Positions 36,055-44,424 of a stretch of 64,000 nucleotides of DNA are shown here, in pieces. Position 1 is the stretch's first letter. Each line of letters opens with the position of its first letter. Position numbers and translations under genes: made by a program. The notes beneath the pieces were generated by a model that ran no database searches, was not told where the DNA came from, and worked only from the letters and a program-made list of their open reading frames with translations. Origin of the DNA: Clostridiales bacterium (GTDB taxonomy: Bacteria > Bacillota > Clostridia > Oscillospirales > Oscillospiraceae); NCBI GenBank assembly GCA_004556965.1, contig SFFE01000007.1, positions 1 through 64,000 on the forward strand, in the 5' to 3' direction.

Positions 36055-38622
36055 TCAGTTCCAGCCGAGGAAGCACTCCTGGCTTTCCACCTCGGCGTAG
36101 AGAATGGCGCCGCGGTCGGAGACGTCGTAGACATGGATGACGTCCTCCAGCCCTGCGCTGGCGCTTGGCGGCACCAGCTCCGTGAACCGGTCGGGCAGCG
36201 TCGAGAGCAGAGACTCGCGGAAGTCACAGCCGGCCTCGTCCTGATAGATGGCGGAGTAGAACGTGCCGGCCTCGACGAGGTCCTGGAAGAAGTGGCTGCC
36301 GTAGGACAGCTCCGGCACGAGGCCGTGCTCGTTGTACGACACCTCGGCGACGGACATGAAGTGGCTGATCTCCATGAAGTTCACGGGTACGCCCAGACTG
36401 ATTGTTGTGGTGCCCCAGCGTCCCGGCCCGATCAGCACGGCCTGCTTGCCGCGCAGCAGGGCATTGAGCGTGCCGATGGTGCGCGCGGTCTGGTATTTCA
36501 TCTGCGGCACGAGATCGAGATAGGGCTTGGACTTGACCTGAACGATGTAGCGCACGGGCTGGCACATGTTTCCGCCCATGAAGTTGCCGTGGATCTTGTA
36601 CAGATATTCCGACATCTCCGGCGCGACGGATGCGCTTCCGATGCCCTTGGTCTGCAGCGGGCGGCACTGCAGGAGGTTGATGCGATAATCCGCGTCCGGC
36701 CCTTCGCGGAAGTTGCAGGCGTATTCGATATCGACCGGGTAGTCGTACTTCTCCTGCAGCAGGGAGAGGATGTGTGTCATCGTTGCGGCAAAGTCCGTCT
36801 GCCACAGGAGCTTTTTGAAGCTCAGGATGTCCGGCGCCTTGTCGCGGATGCCAAGCTCCCGGAAGCGGTTGATCGTGGCGAGATCCGCTTCGGTGAAGAG
36901 GGACATGTCGGCCTTCAGCTCGCGCCGGTCGATGGACTCCGCCGGAATGGTGACAAATTCGTTCTTCTCCAGATCAATTGCGTCCACATGGTGCTGCGAG
37001 AAGCGGTACTCGTCGCCGTACTCGCACATGAGCGGGGCGCGCGGATTATCCAGACTGATGAGCCGGGCGTAATCGTCCGCCTCGCGGTCCACGGCGCGGG
37101 TGCCCATGCCGAGCACCAGACGCAGCATGCCCTTGTTTTCCGTGCTGGTGTTGTTCCGGCAGATGTAGAGGTTTTTCGAATGGCCGACGCCCGCGATGTG
37201 CGGGTAGTAATACTTGCCGTGGCAGTCGCCGGAGACGCGCATGACGAGCAGCGCCATCTGCTCGTCGCGGTCGAGCAGGTTGCGGTCAGCGCGGTACTGG
37301 ATGGCGTCGATGTTCACGGTGCTGGCGTACACGGTGCGCACGGCCTGCTCGAACACGGCGTAGCGCTCCTCCAGGGTACCCTGGTTTGCACAGAACACGC
37401 TGTCGTATTTGCCGGCGAACGCGTTGCCGAAGCCGTCTTCCAGCAGGGAGCTGGAGCGCACGATGATCGGCGACTGGCCGAAGTATTCGAGCATGGAGAG
37501 AAACTGCTCCTTGATGCCCGGCGAGAACGTGCCGTGCAGCAGCTCCTGCTGGATCTGCGGCGCGACCTCCAGATAGTCGCGCACCTCGTTCATCTTGGTG
37601 CGCAGTCCCCAGCCGTTGTTGTCGACAAAGTAGGTGTAAAACACGTCCGCGCCGATGTAATAGGAGTCGTGCGGCTCGATGCGCTTTTCAAAGAATTCGG
37701 GGTCGGAATCGCGCAGGATGTTGCGCGCCAGCAGCATGCCGGCGGCCTTGCCGCCGATGCAGCCGGTGCCGATCTCCCGGTTTTTGATGTCGATGAGATC
37801 CTTGACGGAGAAGTAGCGGCGGCACAGCTCCAGCCGCTGCGGCTCGATGCCGAGCAGACACTGGAGAATGTTGTCGATCTGCGCATCGTCCTTGTCCCCG
37901 GCCATGACGGCGTCGAACATCTTGTCCCAGCAGTCGCGCTGCTCGCCGATCTGCACGAATTTCTCAAAGATGGAGTAGGTGTCCACGCTGGAGGTCAGCG
38001 TCGTGCACTGGTCGCCGCGCAGGCAGATGGGAAAGTACATCGTCTTCGCGCTCCGGCCGTTGACGTTGACGGGATGGATGTACAGCGCGCCGTCCATCGT
38101 ACGCATGTTCAGCAGCACGGGCGCGGCGTGGCGGATGTGGGAGATCGTGTCGTATGTGTGGCTTTCGTACATAATGGGGAAGTAGCCGATCGACTCCATC
38201 TCCGACAGATACGGATTGGTCAGGCAGAAAAAGTTGCTGATCATCCGGTCGGAAAACCAGAACTTCTGCAGCTCGGTCAGGCAGTCGAAGATGTAAAAGA
38301 CGCCCTTGCCCTCCTGCCGGATGATGCGGTGGACGGCGACGGTGAAGCTCTCAAAGCCGATGTGCGCGTCCAGCTCGTACTTCTTCGCGTTTGCGCCGGA
38401 GGCTGCCAGTGCGTCCGCATCCACGACCTCCACGTGCTCGCCGAAGCGGAAGTACACGATGCGCTTGCCGGCGCGCGCGATGTTCATCACAAAGCGGTTG
38501 GCGACGTAAATATAATCGGCCAGACTGTTGATCTGCCAGACGACGTTGTCCCCGGTACGCAGGCTGTCGAGCGCATGGTCAAGCCCTTCGATGCCGGTGC
38601 TGATTTTCATGGGTTCGCTCAT
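36055..38622 (-). CDS. Degenerate KaiC-like plus PPDK_N (PEP/pyruvate-binding) protein
   Basis: The 855-residue protein has three parts. Residues about 5-250 align with KaiC/RecA-like ATPases (STGIEGLDHALDSL at the start), but the P-loop position reads WQINSLADY, with no GKT/S. Residues about 275-655 form the ATP-grasp of PEP synthase/PPDK: IGGKAAGMLLAR, VRSSSLLEDGFGNAFAGKYD, LLQCRPLQTKG. The last 200 residues contain IGPGRWGTTT and are unassigned; the phosphohistidine domain of true PEP synthase is absent. I infer a signalling or phosphotransfer role, not PEP synthesis. It is monocistronic with an AGAGGTG site. Confidence 0.8.
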   Translation of the reverse strand: MSEPMKISTGIEGLDHALDSLRTGDNVVWQINSLADYIYVANRFVMNIARAGKRIVYFRFGEHVEVVDADALAASGANAKKYELDAHIGFESFTVAVHRIIRQEGKGVFYIFDCLTELQKFWFSDRMISNFFCLTNPYLSEMESIGYFPIMYESHTYDTISHIRHAAPVLLNMRTMDGALYIHPVNVNGRSAKTMYFPICLRGDQCTTLTSSVDTYSIFEKFVQIGEQRDCWDKMFDAVMAGDKDDAQIDNILQCLLGIEPQRLELCRRYFSVKDLIDIKNREIGTGCIGGKAAGMLLARNILRDSDPEFFEKRIEPHDSYYIGADVFYTYFVDNNGWGLRTKMNEVRDYLEVAPQIQQELLHGTFSPGIKEQFLSMLEYFGQSPIIVRSSSLLEDGFGNAFAGKYDSVFCANQGTLEERYAVFEQAVRTVYASTVNIDAIQYRADRNLLDRDEQMALLVMRVSGDCHGKYYYPHIAGVGHSKNLYICRNNTSTENKGMLRLVLGMGTRAVDREADDYARLISLDNPRAPLMCEYGDEYRFSQHHVDAIDLEKNEFVTIPAESIDRRELKADMSLFTEADLATINRFRELGIRDKAPDILSFKKLLWQTDFAATMTHILSLLQEKYDYPVDIEYACNFREGPDADYRINLLQCRPLQTKGIGSASVAPEMSEYLYKIHGNFMGGNMCQPVRYIVQVKSKPYLDLVPQMKYQTARTIGTLNALLRGKQAVLIGPGRWGTTTISLGVPVNFMEISHFMSVAEVSYNEHGLVPELSYGSHFFQDLVEAGTFYSAIYQDEAGCDFRESLLSTLPDRFTELVPPSASAGLEDVIHVYDVSDRGAILYAEVESQECFLGWN

Positions 38623-38671
38623 AACGATGCACCTCTGCTTCCAAAACTCGTGTTTTTGCGGTTCTGCTTTC

Positions 38672-38700
38672 AGAATACACCCAAACCGGACGCTTCACAA
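38672..38700 (-). promoter_or_regulatory. Promoter of KaiC-like/PPDK_N gene
   Basis: Minus-strand TTGTGA (38695-38700), 17-base spacer, TATTCT (38672-38677). Confidence 0.55.
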
Positions 38701-38741
38701 GAATTGTTATGTTTGCAACAGAAAAAATTTTCCGAATGGAA

Positions 38742-38771
38742 TTGACATTTGTCGCGCAGGTGCTTTAAAAT
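38742..38771 (+). promoter_or_regulatory. Promoter of cardiolipin synthase gene
   Basis: A perfect -35 TTGACA (38742-38747), 18-base spacer, TAAAAT (38766-38771). Confidence 0.65.
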
Positions 38772-38831
38772 ACATAGATAAGCATAATATACAATGGGAT
38801 GAAATATCCATTGCGGAGAAAGGGGGACGCC

Positions 38832-40415
38832 ATGAGGCAAAAATGGTTTGAGGACGAGCAGGAAATCCATCTGCTGCAGCGCGGCAAGCGCAGCGCTTTG
38901 AACGTGGTGTTCGGCCGGTTCACCGTCATCGCGCTGCTGCTGGTGCTGGAATTCGTGTTTCTGTTCTGGGGCGCGCAGTTCCTCGGCCGGCATTCGCCCG
39001 TGTTCTATGTGGCGGGCCGGGTGCTGGCGGTGCTCTGTATTTTGTGGCTGGTCAACCGGCCGGGCAACCCCATGCCGAAGATCACATGGATCGTGCTCAT
39101 CATGGCGCTGCCCGTGTTCGGGATGCTGCTATACCTGTTCGTGCAGATGGACGTCGGCCACCGGTTCATCAACCACCGCCTGCAGGAGACCATCGCGGAG
39201 ACCGCGGAGTACATGCCGGCGCAGCAGGAGCTGATGGAGCGCCTGCGCACGGAGCAGCCGGAGCTGCACGGTCTTGCGACGTACATGACGCGCGTTGCAG
39301 CCAGTCCGGTTTATGAAAACACCGCCGTCACCTACTTCCCGCTCGGCGAGCAGAAGTTCGAGGCGCTGCTGGAGGAGCTGGGCAAGGCGGAGCACTTTAT
39401 CTTTCTGGAGTATTTCATCATCGACGAGGGCACCATGTGGGGCCGGATCCTGAAGGTGCTGGAGCAGAAGGTGCGCGAGGGCGTGGAGGTCCGCCTGCTG
39501 TACGACGGTACGTGCGCGTTCTACCGCCTGCCCTACCACTATCCGCAGCAGCTCGCGGAGCTTGGCATCCGCTGCAAAATGTTCGCGCCGCTGCGCCCGA
39601 TGGTGTCAACCTATTACAACAACCGCGACCACCGCAAGATCGTTGTCATCGACGGGAAGGTCGCCTTCACCGGCGGCATCAACCTCGCGGACGAGTATAT
39701 CAACCAGAAGCGCGTGCACGGCCACTGGAAGGACACCGCCGTCATGCTGCGCGGCGACGCGGTGCGCAGCTTCACGCTCATGTTTTTGCAGATGTGGGCG
39801 ATCGACGAGCGGGAGGCGGACGATTACCCGCGCTATCTGGAGATCGAGCAGCCGAAGCTCGACGCGCCCGGCTATGTCCTGCCGTATGGCGACAGCCCGC
39901 TGGACGACGAGCTGGTCGGCGAGATGGTGTATATCGACATCATCAATCACGCCGAGCGGTATGTGCACATCATGACGCCGTATCTCATCATCGACAACGA
40001 GATGCTCACGGCGCTGAAATTCGCGGCCAAGCGCGGCGTGGACGTGGAGCTGCTGCTGCCGCACGTACCGGACAAGAAATTCGCCTTCGCCCTCGCCAAG
40101 AGCCACTACCGCGAGCTGCTGGACGCCGGCGTGCGCATTTTTGAGTATACGCCCGGCTTTGTGCACGCGAAGGTCTTCGTCAGCGACGACTGCAAGGCCG
40201 TCGTCGGCACGATCAACCTCGACTACCGCAGCCTGTACCTGCACTTCGAGTGCGCGGCGTACCTGTACGGCTGCCCGGCCATTCAGGAGATCGAGGCAGA
40301 CTATCTGGACTCCCGCGCAAAATCGCAGGAGGTGCTGCACGAGGATCTGAAGAAGATCCCGCTGCACACGCGCCTTGCCGGCATGCTGCTGAAATTACTG
40401 GCGCCGCTCATGTGA
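38832..40415 (+). CDS. cls: Cardiolipin synthase
   Basis: The 527-residue phospholipase-D-type enzyme joins two phosphatidylglycerols. Two or three N-terminal membrane segments (about 30-110) are followed by two HKD catalytic motifs: HRKIVVIDGKVAFTGG and HAKVFVSDDCKAVVGTINLD. The C-terminal tail LLKLLAPLM is typical. GGGGG precedes the ATG at 38832; the longer frame from 38799 has no site. The adjacent amidohydrolase remnant is unrelated. Confidence 0.94.
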   Translation: MRQKWFEDEQEIHLLQRGKRSALNVVFGRFTVIALLLVLEFVFLFWGAQFLGRHSPVFYVAGRVLAVLCILWLVNRPGNPMPKITWIVLIMALPVFGMLLYLFVQMDVGHRFINHRLQETIAETAEYMPAQQELMERLRTEQPELHGLATYMTRVAASPVYENTAVTYFPLGEQKFEALLEELGKAEHFIFLEYFIIDEGTMWGRILKVLEQKVREGVEVRLLYDGTCAFYRLPYHYPQQLAELGIRCKMFAPLRPMVSTYYNNRDHRKIVVIDGKVAFTGGINLADEYINQKRVHGHWKDTAVMLRGDAVRSFTLMFLQMWAIDEREADDYPRYLEIEQPKLDAPGYVLPYGDSPLDDELVGEMVYIDIINHAERYVHIMTPYLIIDNEMLTALKFAAKRGVDVELLLPHVPDKKFAFALAKSHYRELLDAGVRIFEYTPGFVHAKVFVSDDCKAVVGTINLDYRSLYLHFECAAYLYGCPAIQEIEADYLDSRAKSQEVLHEDLKKIPLHTRLAGMLLKLLAPLM

Positions 40416-40443
40416 GCGCGCCGCAGGAGAGAGGACACACGCA

Positions 40444-41401
40444 ATGAAATACGCCTATACCCATGCCAACCTGTGGGACGGCAGGCAAGACGCCGCCCTG
40501 CGCGAGGACGTCACCGTGCTCACGGACGGCGAGACCATCACCGCCGTGCTCGAGCGCGGCGCGCGCATCCCGCGCGGCTACCGCAAGGTGGATTTGAAGG
40601 GCAAATACCTGATGCCCGGTCTGGTGAACCTGCACGCGCATCTGTTCGGCACCGGCAAGCCCAGCAAGGTGCTCGGCGGGGGCGGCGCGCAGAAGGCCAT
40701 CATCGCCTTTGCCGGGTCGAAGGCCGGGCGAGGCCAAGATGACGCTCGAGCAGACGAAGGCCGTGTGCGACCGTGCGCACGCGCTGGGCTACCACGTCGC
40801 GTCCCACACCGAGAGCAGCAAGGGTGTGCGCGTTGCGCTTGAGGGCGGCGTGGACACGATTGAGCACGGCAGCTACCTCGACGACGCGCTGGTGGCGCTG
40901 TTTCAGAAACGTGGCGCGGCCTACATCGTCACAACCTCTCCGGCGCTGCCGCTGGCCAAGCTCCCGCCGGAGGTTACGAAGCTCGACGAGCTGTGCACCT
41001 ATAACACGAACGTCGTGTTCGAGGGCATGATCGCCGGCGCGAAGACCGCCATGGAAAACGGCATTCCCATCGGACTCGGCACGGATGAATCCTGCCCGCT
41101 CGTCACGCCGTACAACATGTGGCGCGAGGTTTGCTGGTTTGCGGAGTACTGCGGCGTAACGAACGTATTTGCGCTGCACACGGCGACGCTCGGCAACGCG
41201 AAGATCATCGGGTTGGACAGCGTCACCGGCTCCATCGAGCCGGGAAAAAGCGCGGACATGATCGTGCTCCCCCGCAGCCCGCTCGACGATCTCACCGCCC
41301 TGCGCGACGTGGAGATGGTCGTGGCGCGCGGGAAGCTCCTGCGCCGCCCGAAGGTGAAGCGCAGCGCGCGGATCGACGCGTGGCTCGACACACTGGACTG
41401 A
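40444..41401 (+). pseudogene. Amidohydrolase with internal deletion and frame change
   Basis: The first frame (40444 to about 40725) gives a normal amidohydrolase N terminus ending with the metal motif GLVNLHAHLFG and GGGGAQKAIIAFAG. The sequence then shifts to another frame, which continues GEAKMTLEQTKAVCDRA with SHTES, TIEHGS and GTDES metal ligands to the stop at 41401. About 100-120 residues normally found between, including the bridging lysine strand, are missing. The short repeat GCCGGG occurs on both sides of the junction. It is most likely a deletion pseudogene; an assembly collapse is possible. Confidence 0.8.
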
Positions 41402-41411
41402 ACTGCAAAAC

Positions 41412-41449
41412 AAAGGCCGCGCCGGGGTGATGCCCAGCGCGGCCTTTTT
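41412..41449. terminator. Bidirectional terminator, amidohydrolase remnant / purN-like
   Basis: Stem AAAGGCCGCGC/GCGCGGCCTTT with a 14-base loop, followed by TT on the plus strand and ending the minus-strand purN-like operon. Confidence 0.8.
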
Positions 41450-41462
41450 CACGCAATTTTGT

Positions 41463-42083
41463 TTACTTGACCAGCTTTGCACGGCCGCCGTGCAGCTCGA
41501 ATTTGCCCGCGCACCAGAGCTTCACCGCTTCGGGCAGCAGCTTCCACTCCGCGTCCATCAGCACGCGGCGCTGGAGCGTTACGGCATCGTCGTCCTCCTC
41601 CACGGGGACGGCGGCCTGCAGCAGCACCGGGCCGACGCCGCCGGTTTCGGACACGAGATACGCTGTGGCGCCCGTGATCTTCAGCCCCATCCGCAGCACC
41701 GCCTCGTGTACGTCCAGACCGTGCAGCTCCGCAAATGCCGGAATCAGAGACGGGTGCACCGCGATGATCTTGTTGCGGAAGGCTTTGGCCGTCTCGCGGC
41801 CGACGCCGGGCTGGAAGCCCGCCACGATGACGAAGTCAATGTCCATGTCCTTGAGCTTGTTGCGGATCGCCATATCGTAGCTGCTCTCGTTCGGGAACAT
41901 GCCTGGCTCCACGACAACGGTTTCGATCTGCGCGTTTTTTGCCCGCGTCAGGGCATATGCCGCCGGGTCGGAGGAAATCACGGCGACCAGAGACAGCTCC
42001 GGGATCTCCCCGAAGAAGATGGAATCCAACAGACTCTGAAATTTCGTACCGTTTCCGGATACCAGAACCGCGCCACGGATCAT
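41463..42083 (-). CDS. PurN-like formyltransferase lacking catalytic Asn and Asp
   Basis: The 206-residue protein aligns over its full length with glycinamide ribonucleotide formyltransferase: phosphate loop VSGNGTKFQSLL, AGFQPGVG, HPSLIPAF, and QRRVLMDAEWKLLP. Of the E. coli catalytic trio N106-H108-D144, only the histidine (H110) remains; the Asn position is A108 (IIAVHPS) and the Asp position is G149 (ETGGVGP). The codons differ at two or more bases, so this is not a read error of one base. It lies 3 bases after the GT4-CsaB gene and away from any pur cluster. A true PurN role is doubtful. Confidence 0.8.
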   Translation of the reverse strand: MIRGAVLVSGNGTKFQSLLDSIFFGEIPELSLVAVISSDPAAYALTRAKNAQIETVVVEPGMFPNESSYDMAIRNKLKDMDIDFVIVAGFQPGVGRETAKAFRNKIIAVHPSLIPAFAELHGLDVHEAVLRMGLKITGATAYLVSETGGVGPVLLQAAVPVEEDDDAVTLQRRVLMDAEWKLLPEAVKLWCAGKFELHGGRAKLVK

Positions 42084-42086
42084 ATG

Positions 42087-44312
42087 TCAGCTCCCCCTTT
42101 CCAGCAGCTTGGCAGCCGCCCGCCGGTTGTTGTCCTCCTTCTGATTGAGCAGCTCCGTGCGCCGCCGCAGTTCCTGCTGGCTGCCGGCAAGCGACACGGC
42201 GCGGTCGATCATCCGGGTCATGCGCTCTTCTTTCAAATCTTCAAACTGCAGGTAATTGTCCTGCTCGATGTAATCCAAAAATGCCGAAACCTTCGGGTCG
42301 TAGGACACGCCGATCAGCGGAACGCCCTGCCCGGCTGAGAACACCAGCCCGTGCAGACGCATGGAGATCACCGCCGTCATGCGCGAGAGCAGGCCGATCG
42401 TCATGCCGGACTCCATCGGCTGGTCGATGACGTAATAGGGAATGCTCAGGTGTTCGGTCACCATTTCCGCCGCCTCCCAGTCCGTCCGGTGATTGATGCA
42501 GAGAAACACCGGAGTCAGCCCGTGCGTGAGATAGGCGTAGACCGCCGCCGCCGCGAACACGGTTGCCTTTTCCTCAAAGCCGTGCCACTTGCGCAGCACC
42601 AGCGCGATATAGCGCCCCTGAAGATCCATGTCGTGCTCCGCCATCAAATGGTCGATGCGGCTGGAGGCGGCGGCCGGCAGCGTCAGCGCCGGGTCGGAGG
42701 CGAGGATGATTTCCGGCTGGGTCACGCCGAAATCCGCCAACGTTTCCAGACTGTCCGGCTCGCGCAGGGTGATGACGTCCACATTCTGATTGATGATGCG
42801 CGCGGCCAGCGCCTGATCCTTGCGATAGATGATCGGGCCGATGCCGCAGCCGTACATCTGCACGGCGCAGCCGCATTTTTTCGCAGCGGTGAGGGTGTAG
42901 AGGTAATACCAGAGACTGACGCGGCTCGTCACGTCCTGCATCAGGTTGCCGCCGCCGTTGAGGTAGAGCGGGCAGCGGCGCATGATGCGGCGCATCCGCG
43001 GAAGGTTGAAGCTGTGCTCGGCGTTCACCCCATAAAGCCTGCGGGTCTCCTTCGGGCGGCGGGACAGCACCGTGACCGGCATGTTGGGGTCAATACGCCG
43101 CATTTCGCCGATGATTGCCTCCAGGATCGCTTCATCCCCCGCGTTGCCGAAGCCGTAGGCGCCGCAGATCAGCACGCCGTAGCGCACGCCTTTTTTCTGC
43201 TGCTCCAAGCGGTAGATGGTGTTGTAGATCTCCAGCTGGCGCAGGCCGGTGGCTTCCTCGGAGAAGTTTTCCCGCCCGTACGTATAGAGCGCATCGCCCA
43301 TCTTTTGGCGGTAGTCCGCGTCGAGCGCGTACCGCGCGAGACAGGCTGCCAGCATCCGCACGTCGCCCGGCTCGAACAGCAGGCCGGTGACGCCGTTTTG
43401 AATCAGTACCGGAACGCCGCCGACGTCGGAAGCGACGGTCGGCAGGTGTGCACGCGCGCCCTCCGTGAGCGCATAGGGGAAGGTTTCGGACAGGGAGGTG
43501 AGCGTGTTGATGTCCAGCGCGCCGTAAAAGCTGTCCAGATCGGTGAGCCAGCCGAGGAAGAACACGTGCTCGGCAATCCCCAGCTCCTGCGCGAGCGCCT
43601 CCAGCTTTGCGCGATCCTTGCCCTCTCCGGCGATGGCCAGACGCAGATTGGGGCTGGCCTTGCGCGCCTGTGCCACGGCGCGCAGCAGCGTGGGCATATC
43701 CTTCACGGGGTCGAGCCGCGCGGCGATGCCGGCGATCACGTCGTCATCCGACACGGTGTAGCCAAAGCCGGCGAAGTAGGCCTTGCGGTCGATTTTGGGA
43801 ACCTTGTGGGAAAAATCCAGCCCGTTGTAGATCGCAAACAGCCGATTCGGCTCGAAGCCGCGGTCGATCAGCCGCTGGCGGATGGGGTCGGACACACAGA
43901 CCCGGTAGTCGAGCAGCCGCAGCGCGATTTTATTGAGCGTGCCATAAGTCAGAGCGGCCGCCGGACGGCCGAGATAGTCCAGCCGGTAGTCGCTGTGCAC
44001 GGTTGTGAGCACGGGAATCTGCAGCGACGGGCGCAGCAGCGCGCCCATGAGGTTTGCCTTTGCGCCATGGCAGTGAACAAAGTCGTAGCCGCCCTCGCGA
44101 ATTTCGCGGCGCAGAATGTGCAGACAGGTCAAAAAGCGCTCGCCGAGCACCCGCGTCGGGATGCCGAGCGCCTTGGCGCCCTCTGCAAACGGCCCGTCCC
44201 GAAAGCACACAAGCTGGACGTCGATCACCTGATTCAAATAGCGCAGCAGCGAATAGACGTGCGTTTTGGCGCCGCCGCTGTCGCCGCCGCTGATGAGATG
44301 GATTACTTTCAC
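42087..44312 (-). CDS. Glycosyltransferase family 4 - CsaB pyruvyltransferase fusion
   Basis: The 741-residue frame holds two enzymes. Residues 1 to about 375 are a GT4 glycosyltransferase (SGGDSGGAKTHVYSLL, VTTVHSDY-like acceptor loop, ARLDPVKDMPTLL, and the donor motif SETFPYALTEG). Residues about 380-741 are a CsaB-type polysaccharide pyruvyltransferase (GAYGFGNAGDEAILEA, YLNGGGNLMQD, SMRLHGLVFS). CsaB pyruvylates secondary wall polymer to anchor SLH proteins. The GTG at 44312 has GGAGG 5 bases upstream. It is coupled to the purN-like gene. A role in cell-wall polysaccharide assembly is likely. Confidence 0.88.
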   Translation of the reverse strand: MKVIHLISGGDSGGAKTHVYSLLRYLNQVIDVQLVCFRDGPFAEGAKALGIPTRVLGERFLTCLHILRREIREGGYDFVHCHGAKANLMGALLRPSLQIPVLTTVHSDYRLDYLGRPAAALTYGTLNKIALRLLDYRVCVSDPIRQRLIDRGFEPNRLFAIYNGLDFSHKVPKIDRKAYFAGFGYTVSDDDVIAGIAARLDPVKDMPTLLRAVAQARKASPNLRLAIAGEGKDRAKLEALAQELGIAEHVFFLGWLTDLDSFYGALDINTLTSLSETFPYALTEGARAHLPTVASDVGGVPVLIQNGVTGLLFEPGDVRMLAACLARYALDADYRQKMGDALYTYGRENFSEEATGLRQLEIYNTIYRLEQQKKGVRYGVLICGAYGFGNAGDEAILEAIIGEMRRIDPNMPVTVLSRRPKETRRLYGVNAEHSFNLPRMRRIMRRCPLYLNGGGNLMQDVTSRVSLWYYLYTLTAAKKCGCAVQMYGCGIGPIIYRKDQALAARIINQNVDVITLREPDSLETLADFGVTQPEIILASDPALTLPAAASSRIDHLMAEHDMDLQGRYIALVLRKWHGFEEKATVFAAAAVYAYLTHGLTPVFLCINHRTDWEAAEMVTEHLSIPYYVIDQPMESGMTIGLLSRMTAVISMRLHGLVFSAGQGVPLIGVSYDPKVSAFLDYIEQDNYLQFEDLKEERMTRMIDRAVSLAGSQQELRRRTELLNQKEDNNRRAAAKLLERGS

Positions 44313-44424
44313 ATCTGCCTCCAAAGCACTTGTGTATCGAGGGGAAACACGATATAATACATTTGCAATAATTAATATATTATACTGTATCCGATTTCGA
44401 TGGTCAAGGTTTGGAGGCTCGGCA

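Noticed and set aside
36037..38745. 900-codon plus-strand open frame opposite the KaiC-like/PPDK_N gene
   Set aside because: Antisense shadow of a high-GC gene; no recognisable protein.
40700..40740. Programmed frameshift in the amidohydrolase
   Set aside because: No slippery sequence, and more than 100 residues are missing, so a shift alone cannot restore the enzyme.
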